A program made the position numbers and the translations under genes. Shown here piece after piece: positions 50,928 through 59,246 of a stretch of DNA of 64,000 bases. Location: contig JBIOUG010000167.1 of NCBI GenBank assembly GCA_044866775.1, positions 35,735 to 99,734 of the forward strand, in the 5' to 3' direction. Positions within the stretch are counted from its first letter, which is position 1; each line of letters opens with the position of its first letter. This stretch comes from DASUNQ01 sp044866775. GTDB lineage: Bacteria > Acidobacteriota > Thermoanaerobaculia > Multivoradales > UBA5704. The notes beneath the pieces are model-generated. The model saw only the letters and a list, made by a program, of their open reading frames with translations. It did no database searches and was not told the origin of the DNA.

Positions 50928-52207
50928 CCTCCCGGCGGCTCGCCGGACTTATGGAGGAGTAGGTAGAACAGCCAGAACGGCGCGCCGAGGATCGTGCTCT
51001 CGGCGAAGGTGGCGGCCAACAGCATCGCGCTGGCGGCGAGGTTCCGGCGCCCGACCTCCCAGATCAGCAGCAGCCCGCAGAGGAGACCCACCGGCCCGAG
51101 GGCGCCGAGGAGGTACGCCAGCGCGTTCCACCCTTGCGTGCCGGGATGCAGGTGCTCCCTCAGCGACAGCGTGGGCCGTAGCGTCTCGAGCGCCAGGTCG
51201 TAGTGCCCGAGGCCGGCCCCGAAGAGCGGGGACGACCGCACCATTCGCGCGGCCATCTCCCAACTGCTGCGCAGGCGCAGGATGGCCGACACGTCGTGCC
51301 CGCCGGCGACGAGCTCCGCCACGCGCGCGATGACCATCGAGTCGAACGCGGCGCGGGCGGCCGGCAGCAGCAGCACCCCCGCCGCAACAGCCGCGACGAG
51401 GATCGACGCACGGGGCAGCTTGGTCAGCGTCCTGGTCTCGCCGCGCGCGAGCAGCAGGAGCCCGAGGGCGCCCAGCAAACCGTAGCTGGTCAGCGAGAAG
51501 GTCAACGCCACGGAGGCCAGGACGGCCGCCACCCGCCACGCTGGCGGCCGCCAGCCGCGCGGCGCGATGAAGAGCGCGGCGGCGAGCCCGATCACCTGGA
51601 AGTAGCCGAGCACCGAGGGCTCGGAGGCGATGCCGCGCGCGCGCAGGGACGGCAACAGGGACTCGCCGGAGGGGAAGCGGGCAGTCTCCTCCCCGTGTCC
51701 AGAGAGCGCCCAGAGGAAGCGATAGGGGAGATCGAGGTCGGCGGCCATGACCACGTAGATGTAGAGGGTGAGGACGGCGTTGACGGTCAGAGCCCACAAC
51801 AGCACGCTCGCGACGCGGGCGCGCGGCACTCCATCCAAGCTCGTCCCGACCAGGAAGACCGCCGCGGGGTAGAACAGGAGCTTCGCGAAGGACTTGCCGA
51901 ACTCGATCCACGAGAAGCCGAACGGCGAAGCCGTCGCCAGCGCCACGGCCCCGAGCAGGCTCCACAGGGCGGCGACCGCCACCCAGAGGAGCCAACGGGG
52001 CAGTTCCGGCGGGCGCCGTGACGGCCGGAGCCCGGCAGCGGCCACGCCGGCCGCTAGAGCCAGGGCGAGGTCAGCGATCGCTATTCCGGGAACGACAAAG
52101 CTGTGGGCGCCGATCGCCCCAACCGCGGCCAGCCAGAGCGGAATTTCATCGCGCCAGTTGCTCGGCTCCTGCGCGGCGCTCCCCTCCACCGCGACCGGTC
52201 TCGCCAC
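50900..52207 (-). CDS. O-antigen ligase/polymerase-like membrane protein (WaaL/Wzy_C family)
   Basis: 435 residues from a GTG, about twelve membrane helices. The large periplasmic loop near 265-355 contains RLRSSWEMAARMVRSSPLFG and GAGLGHYDLALETL, then HPGTQGWNALAYLLGALGPV; the GxGxGxY and H...N pattern is that of the Wzy_C domain in ligases. WaaL enzymes move finished glycan from undecaprenyl diphosphate to lipid A core. The N-terminal SFVVPGIAIADLALALAAG fits. A second Wzy is an alternative. Confidence 0.8.
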   Translation of the reverse strand: MARPVAVEGSAAQEPSNWRDEIPLWLAAVGAIGAHSFVVPGIAIADLALALAAGVAAAGLRPSRRPPELPRWLLWVAVAALWSLLGAVALATASPFGFSWIEFGKSFAKLLFYPAAVFLVGTSLDGVPRARVASVLLWALTVNAVLTLYIYVVMAADLDLPYRFLWALSGHGEETARFPSGESLLPSLRARGIASEPSVLGYFQVIGLAAALFIAPRGWRPPAWRVAAVLASVALTFSLTSYGLLGALGLLLLARGETRTLTKLPRASILVAAVAAGVLLLPAARAAFDSMVIARVAELVAGGHDVSAILRLRSSWEMAARMVRSSPLFGAGLGHYDLALETLRPTLSLREHLHPGTQGWNALAYLLGALGPVGLLCGLLLIWEVGRRNLAASAMLLAATFAESTILGAPFWLFYLLLHKSGEPPGGQASPPPAA

Positions 52208-52259
52208 AAGAGAGCAGCGTAGCAGACCGCCCGCCGCGTCTCGTACCAGTCGACAGGCG

Positions 52260-52320
52260 AAAAAAAGGGACCAGCCGAGCCTCGGGCGCGCGGTGGCGCG
52301 GGTGCTCGGCTGGTCCCCTT
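52260..52320 (-). terminator. Strong rho-independent terminator of the 557-residue secreted protein gene
   Basis: Perfect 14-bp arms (GGGACCAGCCGAGC and its complement, 52267-52280 and 52304-52317) around a 23-nt GC-rich loop. On the minus strand the stem is followed by seven T. It is also the far edge of the ligase gene's upstream region. Confidence 0.9.
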
Positions 52321-52328
52321 CGATCAGC

Positions 52329-54002
52329 TTACTGCTGCCTTGCGAGGCTCTCCAGGAGCTCCTTGACCTGGCGGAGCTCTGTATCGAGCCTGTCCTGCAG
52401 CGCGACGAGCTGGGCGTCCTTCGCCTTCAGCGCATCGTTGAGCTGCGCGATATAGATATGGGCCTTTTCGAGCTCGTTGAGCATGCCGAGAGTCTTCTGC
52501 GAGAGGTTGAATGGACCAGCCTCCGAGGTCGGCCCCACCGCCGGCAGGTGACTGTTCGCCCACATCAGGGCGGCATGCTCGTCGATCGTCTCCAGCTTGT
52601 AGTCCGCGCTGAAGACACGATCGCAACCGCCGCTGCAGCTGCCGCTCGTGAAGATCTGACCGGCGATGGTCAGGGTGCCGGTGTTGGTGAGGGTGAACTC
52701 ATTGCCGGGGTTGACCTGCTCGTTGAATATGACATTGGTGCCCACGTTCTGCGCCCACCGCTGGGCGATGCCTGTGTTCTCGAAGCCGATCGCCACGTTG
52801 CCGTTGTTCGACAGCTCGAGCACCTCACGGCCGGCGCTGGTACCGTTGGTCTCTTCGATGAGGAGCTTCGTGGTACCGCCGCTGCCGAAGACGTGGAGCT
52901 TGAAGTCCGGGCTCGCCGTGCCGATCCCGGTGTCACCGTCCGCCGAGATGTCGATCGAGCTCGTCGGCGCGCCAGGCCGGATGCGGAACGGCAGCCGCGA
53001 GCCGCCGGTCACGTCGCGGACGAAGAAGTTGGCCTCGTTGGCGCCGATGTCCCAGGTTTGCGCCGTGAAGCCGCCCGAGTTGTTCTGCTCGAGGCGGATC
53101 GCCGGCGTGTTACTGGTGTTGATGTGGAGGTCGAGGACCGGCGTCGAGGTGCGGAGGCCGACACGGCCGGTCGAGTCGACGAAGATCGAGTTCGTCGCCG
53201 CGCCGGCGGTGATGGTGAACGGCGTCTTGGCGCTGGTCGAGTCCTCGATCGAGAACTTGCTCGAGCCGCCGGAGGCGCTGTCGTTGGCGATCAGGCGCCA
53301 GTCGTTGGCCGGGAACCCCGCCGACGTCGAGGTGTCGTCGAAGTGGACCCGCAGGTTGTTCTCCTTCATGCGGATCGTGTCGAAGCCGAAGTTCTCGTTG
53401 TTGACGCAGTCGAGGCCGACGCACTCGCTTCCCTGGACGATCAGGTCGTCCGGGATCACCTGGTCGGCGGCGGTCACCGGCCGCAGCGCCTGCTTGGCGG
53501 CGGTCAGGCCGCCGTCCTCGCCGCCGGGCTCCGCCGCGCCGGCGACCACGAAGGCGCTGTCCTTGACCGCGAACGAGCCCGACTGCACGGCGGGTCCCTG
53601 CGGCAGCTTGCCCGCCCGCCGCAGCTCGGCCTGCGCGGCGCCGTCGTTGCCGCGGGCCCGCGCCTCGGCGAGCCGCTGCTTGACGTCCGGCGCGACGTTC
53701 GGCACCACCTGCAGCTCGTAGTTGTAGCTGCCGTCCCGCAGGGGATTGCCACTCTTGTCGAACAGCGAGAGCGACGGGCTCACGCCGGCCGGAAACTCGG
53801 TCCGGCGGGTGAAGCCGCCGGGGCCGGAGATGGTGAGCACGAAGCGGTGGAATTCGACCACCGGCCGCCACTCGAGTCCGGTCGGGCTGGCGTTGAGCTC
53901 GGCCACGGCATCCTGGCGCGGCGATGCCGCCGCCGCGCCCGCCATGCCGAGGCAGATCACGCCCGCCAGGACCAGGGTCCACAGGGTGCGCGCTCTAGAC
54001 AT
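52329..54002 (-). CDS. Secreted fibre-like protein with tail-fibre-type C-terminal domain
   Basis: 557 residues with a GGAGGAG ribosome-binding site and a signal peptide (MSRARTLWTLVLAGVICLGM...AAAS). Residues about 30-180 hold a beta domain (FHRFVLTISGPGGFTRRTEF, GSYNYELQVVP). Residues 190-440 are repeated short strands of the type FTITAGAATNSIFVDSTGRV and IDISADGDTGIGTASP, as in phage tail fibres. The end, VFSADYKLETIDEHAALMWA, NSHLPAVGPTSEAGP and a coiled coil (LNELEKAHIYIAQLNDALKA), resembles the S74-type chaperone tail of trimeric fibres. It is probably an exported trimer at the cell surface. Function is unknown. Confidence 0.8.
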   Translation of the reverse strand: MSRARTLWTLVLAGVICLGMAGAAAASPRQDAVAELNASPTGLEWRPVVEFHRFVLTISGPGGFTRRTEFPAGVSPSLSLFDKSGNPLRDGSYNYELQVVPNVAPDVKQRLAEARARGNDGAAQAELRRAGKLPQGPAVQSGSFAVKDSAFVVAGAAEPGGEDGGLTAAKQALRPVTAADQVIPDDLIVQGSECVGLDCVNNENFGFDTIRMKENNLRVHFDDTSTSAGFPANDWRLIANDSASGGSSKFSIEDSTSAKTPFTITAGAATNSIFVDSTGRVGLRTSTPVLDLHINTSNTPAIRLEQNNSGGFTAQTWDIGANEANFFVRDVTGGSRLPFRIRPGAPTSSIDISADGDTGIGTASPDFKLHVFGSGGTTKLLIEETNGTSAGREVLELSNNGNVAIGFENTGIAQRWAQNVGTNVIFNEQVNPGNEFTLTNTGTLTIAGQIFTSGSCSGGCDRVFSADYKLETIDEHAALMWANSHLPAVGPTSEAGPFNLSQKTLGMLNELEKAHIYIAQLNDALKAKDAQLVALQDRLDTELRQVKELLESLARQQ

Positions 54003-54153
54003 TGTTACTCTCCTCCTCGATTTGTTCTCAGCGTTTGCAACAAGGTCTCGCCACACACGGGCGAGCCTCACGGATCCAAAGCTGAAGCCGGGATTCGAAA
54101 GGTCGCATAGGAACCTTCACTGAATGATTGTTAAGCTTTGCCGAAACAGCAGG

Positions 54154-54182
54154 ATCGTAGCACCGGTCGCCGCGGCCGTGAA
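54154..54182 (-). promoter_or_regulatory. Putative promoter of the fibre-like protein gene
   Basis: Minus strand: TTCACG, 17-bp spacer, TACGAT, about 150 bp before the start codon, in the 235-bp gap 54003-54237. The -35 resembles that of uvrB (TTCACC). Nothing else is recognisable in this gap apart from an isolated T5 run near 54204. Confidence 0.4.
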
Positions 54183-54237
54183 GGCCCCTCTCGCGTGAAC
54201 GCTAAAAACAGCCGCCGGTCGCCAAGCTCTCGAGTCG

Positions 54238-56148
54238 TCAGGCGCCGGGTCTGGCGCCGCCGTTACGCCCGGTCGACCGCAGCGTGGAGACGTCGTAGCC
54301 CCGGCTCGCCAGATGGCCCACCAGGAGCCGGCGCGCGGCTTCCGGCGCCATCGCGCACGAGCTCCCTGGCGCCCCGGGCGAGCGCCGCAGCCGGATCGTC
54401 GCGAGTCGCCCGCCGCCGAGATCGAGCACGAAGTAGCGATCGCCGGCGAGCAGCGCGAGCGCGCCCAACGTGTAGAACGGCGGGCGCGGCACGCTGTACC
54501 ACCAGTTGCCGTCTTTGATCAGCACCTCGGAATCGTGGATGGCGCTCAAGATCCGCCGGCAGGGCGGCGGCTCGCCGCGCAGGAGTGAGACGCCTTCCAT
54601 CCAGCCCGGCACCCGCAGGCCAAGGGCGTCGACGACGGTCGGCGCGACGTCGAGGTTCTGGACGTTGCTCCGCAGCCGGCCGGCGTGAGCGCCGCGCGGG
54701 AAGCGGAAGAGGAGCGGCACGCGATCGTGCGTCGTGTAGATCTGGCCGTGGTCCGAGTAGACGACGAGGATCGTCCGCTCGAGCAGCCCGCGGCGGCGCA
54801 GCAGGGTCACGACTTCCTGCAGGGAACGGTCGAAGTCGAGGATCGCGTCGTCGTAGAACGCGCCGGCCCATTCCGTCCGCTGCGCCAGGCCGCGCGAGAA
54901 CCAGCGCCGGCGCGGCATGAAGCGCGGCCCGTGCGTCACCATGAGGTGGACGTGGGCGAAGAACGGCTGCGGGCCGTCGTCGATGAACGAGCGCAATTGC
55001 GCGATGCGCTGCGGGTCGAGGTGGGTCGGCAGCCGGTTCTCGCGCAGCTCGCGAAACGGATCGGGCCGCTCGCGGGCGACGAGCAGCCGCTCGCCCAGCC
55101 GCTCCCCCATCAGGCCCATGAAGTAGGCGCCGGTCTGCCCGAGCGGCGCGCGCAGCGCGGCGAGCTGCGGCGCGGTGATCGTGCGCCCGTTGGCGCGGTC
55201 GAAGGCGCCCTGGAGGTTGAGGTCCGGCCCGTCGGCGTACCAGCGCACAGTGAACTGGCCGCTGCGATAGCCGAGCTGGCGGAGCAGCCCCGGCAGGTGG
55301 CGGTACGCCGTCTCACCGCGCGCAATGTCCGGGGGGTAGACGACCCCGGTCTCGGTCGGCAGCCGGCCGGCCAGCATCGAGACCGTCGACCCGCCGGTGC
55401 TCGAGCCGTTGGGGAAGGCGTTCTCGCAGAGCAGCGACTGCCGCGCCAGGCTGGCGAGAAACGGGGTCGTGGCCCGCCGATAGCCGTAGGCGGACGTGCG
55501 CTCGGCGTTGACGCCGTCGGCGCCGATGAGGAGGACGTGGGGGAGACGGCGCCCCGCGGCGGCGCCACGGCCGGTGGCGGCTCCGCCTTCTGCCGCGGCC
55601 GCGCCGGCCGTCAGCGCCGCCGAGCCCGCCGACGCGAGCGCCACCACTCCCGCCGCGGCATAGAGAGCCCGCCGCGCGCTCGACCGGCCGGCGAGTACCC
55701 CTTCCCACCGCCGCACGCGCCGGTGGAGCACGGCGACGAGGCCGCCGAAGACCGCGAGCGTCAGGCCTCGCGCCGGCCCGTGGAGCGACACCGTCCCCCA
55801 GCCGAAGAGGGTGTAGACGAAGGTGTCGCCGAGGAGCAGGAGGGTTGCGGCGAGGACGGCGGCGGGCAGCGCCCGCGCCAGGAACCAGCCGGCCTGCTCG
55901 GCCCACCCGCCGGGGCGCAGGCGCACGACCAGGTGGCAGGCGAGGACGAGCACCGTGGCGCCGCCGAGCAGTGGCAGCGCCACGGTCCCCGGCAGCAGCA
56001 AGCTCTCGCGCCGCGAGACGGCCGAGAGAAATGAGGGCTTGGTCACGAAGAACAGCCACTCCAGCGTCACGTGAGCGGAGAGCGCCAGGAGCGTCAGCGT
56101 CGCGAGGACGCCCCACGCCGGCTCGCGCGGGCCGGGGCGGACGGCCAT
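54238..56148 (-). CDS. LtaS/EptA-like membrane phosphotransferase (alkaline phosphatase superfamily)
   Basis: 636 residues. Five membrane helices in the first 200 (e.g. GVLATLTLLALSAHVTLEWL, LPAAVLAATLLLLGDTFVYT), then a periplasmic sulfatase-fold domain: VLLIGADGVNAERTSAYGYR (metal Asp), the nucleophile loop NGSSTGGSTVSMLAGRLPTE, and VVYSDHGQIYTTHDRVPLLF (metal DH, His). Five helices plus this domain is the plan of LtaS and EptA enzymes, which move phosphoglycerol or phosphoethanolamine from lipids. It likely decorates the glycan or lipid A. It starts 2 bp after the preceding methyltransferase gene. Confidence 0.85.
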   Translation of the reverse strand: MAVRPGPREPAWGVLATLTLLALSAHVTLEWLFFVTKPSFLSAVSRRESLLLPGTVALPLLGGATVLVLACHLVVRLRPGGWAEQAGWFLARALPAAVLAATLLLLGDTFVYTLFGWGTVSLHGPARGLTLAVFGGLVAVLHRRVRRWEGVLAGRSSARRALYAAAGVVALASAGSAALTAGAAAAEGGAATGRGAAAGRRLPHVLLIGADGVNAERTSAYGYRRATTPFLASLARQSLLCENAFPNGSSTGGSTVSMLAGRLPTETGVVYPPDIARGETAYRHLPGLLRQLGYRSGQFTVRWYADGPDLNLQGAFDRANGRTITAPQLAALRAPLGQTGAYFMGLMGERLGERLLVARERPDPFRELRENRLPTHLDPQRIAQLRSFIDDGPQPFFAHVHLMVTHGPRFMPRRRWFSRGLAQRTEWAGAFYDDAILDFDRSLQEVVTLLRRRGLLERTILVVYSDHGQIYTTHDRVPLLFRFPRGAHAGRLRSNVQNLDVAPTVVDALGLRVPGWMEGVSLLRGEPPPCRRILSAIHDSEVLIKDGNWWYSVPRPPFYTLGALALLAGDRYFVLDLGGGRLATIRLRRSPGAPGSSCAMAPEAARRLLVGHLASRGYDVSTLRSTGRNGGARPGA

Positions 56149-56150
56149 CG

Positions 56151-57545
56151 TCAGGCGGCGTCCCGCGGCTGCGCGAAGTAGAGCGTCCGCGCGCCCGAGG
56201 GGAGATCCTCGCGCCGCAGGACCTCGAAGGCGGCGCCGAGGGCGGCCTCGAACCGGGCCTGGTCGTAGTCCTCGTACGGCTCGTCGCGATGCCGCAGGAG
56301 CTGCTGCACGCGCGCGTCCTCGCGCCGCACGAACTCGATGACGAGGTGCCCGCCGAGGCCTCGCAGCCAGTCGAGGAGATCGTCGAGGTGGAGATTCGCC
56401 CCGATCACCAGGTGGTGCACCAGCGCCAGGCAGAGCACCAGCTCCGGTCGCCCGCGCGCCGGCAGGGCCTTGCGCTCGCTCCCCCGCCAGCCCTGGCCAG
56501 GCGATGGATCGGCGAGGTCGCAGACCAGCGGTATTAGGTTTCGCCGCCCGGCGCGCCGGCTCTCCTCGTACAGGCGCTCGACCGCGACGGGATCGGCGTC
56601 GAGCGCGACGACGTAGTCGGCGCCCTCGGCGGCGAGGCGCGCGTAGGCGCCGGTGTTGGCGCCGAGGTCCCACACCAGCCGCCAGCGGCGCATCGCCACC
56701 GCCTCGCGCACGAACCGCTCCTTCGCCTCGCGGTCCTCTGCCGTGTAGCCCGGATCCGCGCCGTACTCGGACCAGGACGAGGTCCTCTCTCCGCCGCGCA
56801 GCCCGCCGACGAGGCGCGCCAGCCCGCGGACGTTGGCGGCGATGAGCTCGGTGCCGAAGCCGGCGGCCGCCAGCTCCCGCTTGACGTCGCGCGAGGAGTC
56901 GCCGTCGTAGCGCGCTTCGCTGCGGGCGTGGAGATAGACGTGCGTGAGCACTCCCGGGCGCAGCAGGTCTCTGCCGCCGACCAGCCGCCGTGCGTGCGCG
57001 GGCGAGATCCCTTCCGGACAGCCGCGCAGCCAGGGCTGGAACGGGACCCCGCGGTAGGCGGCGAGGAGCAGGGGGTAGAGGAACTGCTGGCAGAACTGCC
57101 GATAGCCCACCCAGGGCTCGCCGGACGGACGGCGGTAGAAGGAGAGGACGTCGATGAACACCGGACGGGCGCCGTGCCACTGAACGTTGAACGGAGTCGC
57201 GTCCTTGAGCGCCATCCCCTCGCCGAGCGCCGCTTCGAGCAGCTCGAGCTGCAGCAGCGCCGCCGTCTTGAGCATCCCGAAGCACCACTCGTAGGGGTAG
57301 GAGACGAAGGGGATCCGCTCGTGCCGCAGCACCGCCGCCCAGGGGCCGCCCGGCGGCTCGGTATGCCCGTTGCCGCGGACCGTGCCGACGACCTTTCCCT
57401 CCGCGACCAGACGGGGGAAGAAGCGGGACGCCGTCACCGCATCCCACTCCGCCAGGCCGCGCGCCGTCAGGGCGCGGCACACCTCTCCGCCGTCGTAGAA
57501 GACGCGACCGGTGCGGTCGCGGAAAGAGCCCGGCTCAACCTCCAC
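56151..57545 (-). CDS. NoeA-like protein: kinase-like N-domain fused to SAM methyltransferase
   Basis: 464 residues from a GTG at 57545. The N-terminal opening GSFRDRTGRVFYDGGEVCRA resembles NoeA-like nodulation proteins. Residues 114-135 read KDATPFNVQWHG...FIDVLSF, with Asp115, Asn120 and Asp132 in the spacing of a protein-kinase-like catalytic loop and metal site. From 290 comes a class I methyltransferase: VWDLGANTGAYARLA (SAM site 293-299), VALDADPVAVERL, LVLCLALVHHLVIG. A chain-end kinase plus methyltransferase would parallel WbdD of O-antigen synthesis, but this is inference. It overlaps the small membrane protein gene by 11 bp and is coupled to the LtaS-like gene. Confidence 0.8.
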   Translation of the reverse strand: MEVEPGSFRDRTGRVFYDGGEVCRALTARGLAEWDAVTASRFFPRLVAEGKVVGTVRGNGHTEPPGGPWAAVLRHERIPFVSYPYEWCFGMLKTAALLQLELLEAALGEGMALKDATPFNVQWHGARPVFIDVLSFYRRPSGEPWVGYRQFCQQFLYPLLLAAYRGVPFQPWLRGCPEGISPAHARRLVGGRDLLRPGVLTHVYLHARSEARYDGDSSRDVKRELAAAGFGTELIAANVRGLARLVGGLRGGERTSSWSEYGADPGYTAEDREAKERFVREAVAMRRWRLVWDLGANTGAYARLAAEGADYVVALDADPVAVERLYEESRRAGRRNLIPLVCDLADPSPGQGWRGSERKALPARGRPELVLCLALVHHLVIGANLHLDDLLDWLRGLGGHLVIEFVRREDARVQQLLRHRDEPYEDYDQARFEAALGAAFEVLRREDLPSGARTLYFAQPRDAA

Positions 57546-57786
57546 GCGGCCCCTCCGTGCGGCCGGCCGCAGCCGTCTCCGGGCGCCGGCGCGGAACACG
57601 GAAGAGGGCCAGGAGCCTGCCCCAGAAGAGCCTCGCCGCGATGGCGAGCCCGGCGACCCCGCCGAGCACGAGCTGGAGCATCATGCTGCCCGCCGCCGGG
57701 TCGACGTACGCCGCGGCCGGGCGCGGCAGGAGGAAGAGCAGGAGCGCCGGCAAAAGCGCCGAGCAGAGTCGCTGGTTCCGCGTCAT
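57535..57786 (-). CDS. Small membrane protein (YVDPAAGS type)
   Basis: 83 residues. Two hydrophobic stretches: LCSALLPALLLFLLPRPAAA, which may be a signal peptide, and MMLQLVLGGVAGLAIAARLF. Between them is AYVDPAAGS, close to the YxDPGxGS motif of small proteins that accompany exopolysaccharide and LtaS-like genes. The ATG at 57786 has a GAGGTG site. It is the first gene of a three-gene operon with the NoeA-like and LtaS-like genes. Function is unknown. Confidence 0.8.
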   Translation of the reverse strand: MTRNQRLCSALLPALLLFLLPRPAAAYVDPAAGSMMLQLVLGGVAGLAIAARLFWGRLLALFRVPRRRPETAAAGRTEGPRGG

Positions 57787-57832
57787 CGGGCTCACCTCGC
57801 TCGCGCGTGCGCTGTCACACGATCGTGGCCGG

Positions 57833-57861
57833 ACTGTAACGCGCGCGGGCTGCGGCCGCAA
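57833..57861 (-). promoter_or_regulatory. Promoter of the small protein / NoeA-like / LtaS-like operon
   Basis: Minus strand: TTGCGG, 17-bp spacer, TACAGT. The expected start near 57826 gives a leader of about 40 nt. Confidence 0.6.
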
Positions 57862-57926
57862 GACAAACGCACGGGTAGGGGTCGCAAAGGCGGCCGGTCC
57901 GCGGCTTGGCCGATTGCATTGGAACG

Positions 57927-59105
57927 CTAGGCGCCGGCGACCGAGCCGTACGCGTCGAGCAGCTCCTGCGCCAGCCGGCCCGGATCGTGACGCCGAGCGA
58001 GCGCAGCGCGGCCGCCGGCGACCAGGGCCGCGGCGAGTCCGCGTTCGCGCACCAGCCGCGCGAGCGCCGCCGCGAATCCCTCGGCGTCGTCGGCCGTCAG
58101 CGCCTCGACGCCGTCGCGCGCCTCGAGGCCGGCGAGCGCCTCCAGGGTACCCACCACTGGCACGCCGCGCGCCCAGGCCTCCAGCACCTTCATGCGCACT
58201 CCGGAGGCGATCCGCAGCGGCACGACGAGAACGGCTCCGGGTGGGAAGGCGCTCGCGCTGTCGGCGGGCGCCGCGTGCGGCACGACTCCCGGTACCCCGA
58301 GCGGCGGTGACGAACCGAACACATGGAGCAGCGCCCCGGGGAGTGCGGCGAGCACGCGCGGCCACGCCTCGCGGCAGAACCATGCCGCCCCCTCCCGGTT
58401 GGGCAGCCAGCCCGTTCCTTCCAGAAGGACCACCGGCGGCACGCCATCGAGTGGCGTCGCGCCCGGCTCGAGCCGCGCCGGAAACGGTGCGGCCAGCACC
58501 CGCACCGTCTTCGCCCCACCTGAGATCTCTTCCAACCGCGCCGCGTCCGGGACGCTGAGCGCCAGCGTCCCGGCAGTCAGCCGCACGGCGCTGCCTTCCC
58601 ACTTGGCGAGACGCCGCGCCTCGGCACGGAGCAGCGGCTGCGCTCCGCCGGCGTACCGCGCCGCCCCCGCCCAGAGATCGCTCTCCACGTTCTGCGCCCG
58701 CAGCAGCACCGGCAGGCCGCGGGCGAGCGCTGGCGCTGCTTGGGCGACGGCCTGGAGCTGCTCGGCGTGGACGACGTCGAAGCGGCGGGCGGCGAGGAGC
58801 GCCGCCACCTCGCGGCGCACCGCCGCGAGCGCGTGACGTGCCACGGTCCAGGGGAGCCCGCGGAGGGCGCTCCGGGCCAGCGTGGCGGCGGCGCGCGCCG
58901 GCCGCGCCGCCACCAGCCGCGGTGTGCAGACGGCCTCGAGAGCGGCGGCCACGGCGCGCAGGTCATGGCGCGAGGGATCGATCGGGGCGACCAGAGTCGG
59001 ACGCACCCCGGCCCCCGCCAGGCCCTCGAGCGTGTGCCAGAGGAGCAGGCGCCCGCCGTCGACCGGCGGCCACGGGGCCTTGGTGGCGATGACGAGCGGT
59101 TGCAT
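57927..59105 (-). CDS. Glycosyltransferase family 4
   Basis: 392 residues. It opens with VIATKAPWPPVDGGRLLLWH, an N-terminal GT-B pattern. FDVVHAEQLQAVAQAAPALA and LLRAQNVESDLW follow, then the donor domain VVLLEGTGWLPNREGAAWFC and VVPLRIASGVRMKVLEAWAR. The last has SGxRxKxLEA, the conserved donor-site motif of this subgroup. It is the last gene of the polysaccharide locus, divergent from comM. A TAGAAT -10 box on the minus strand is at 59120-59125, 14 bp before the ATG. Confidence 0.87.
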   Translation of the reverse strand: MQPLVIATKAPWPPVDGGRLLLWHTLEGLAGAGVRPTLVAPIDPSRHDLRAVAAALEAVCTPRLVAARPARAAATLARSALRGLPWTVARHALAAVRREVAALLAARRFDVVHAEQLQAVAQAAPALARGLPVLLRAQNVESDLWAGAARYAGGAQPLLRAEARRLAKWEGSAVRLTAGTLALSVPDAARLEEISGGAKTVRVLAAPFPARLEPGATPLDGVPPVVLLEGTGWLPNREGAAWFCREAWPRVLAALPGALLHVFGSSPPLGVPGVVPHAAPADSASAFPPGAVLVVPLRIASGVRMKVLEAWARGVPVVGTLEALAGLEARDGVEALTADDAEGFAAALARLVRERGLAAALVAGGRAALARRHDPGRLAQELLDAYGSVAGA

Positions 59106-59163
59106 GACGCGGCGGCGGCATTCTAGTGAGGTCTGCGCCTGCGGCTCGACCTCCCTTCGGCCA

Positions 59164-59189
59164 CTTGAGCGGGCTTAAGCCTGCTCAAG
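59164..59189. promoter_or_regulatory. 26-bp near-perfect palindrome between glycosyltransferase and comM genes
   Basis: CTTGAGC G GGCTTAAGCC T GCTCAAG: symmetrical over 26 bp apart from one mismatched pair. It is centred in the 141-bp divergent region, about 40 bp from the minus-strand -10 and 58 bp before the comM ATG. It has the form of an operator for a dimeric regulator, or of two nested sites. I cannot assign a regulator. Confidence 0.5.
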
Positions 59190-59246
59190 AGAAGTACGGG
59201 GCGGGGCCTGCACGTCCGCGCCACCGTTTTCCGTCTACTCCTGTGG

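Noticed and set aside
54201..54225. Possible terminator of the LtaS-like gene (T5 run after a GC-rich stretch)
   Set aside because: No convincing stem forms directly before the T run on the minus strand.
54238..57480. 1080-codon minus-strand frame joined to the LtaS-like protein
   Set aside because: Only the part from the ATG at 56148 is protein-like. The upstream part is out of phase with, and overlaps, the NoeA-like gene.
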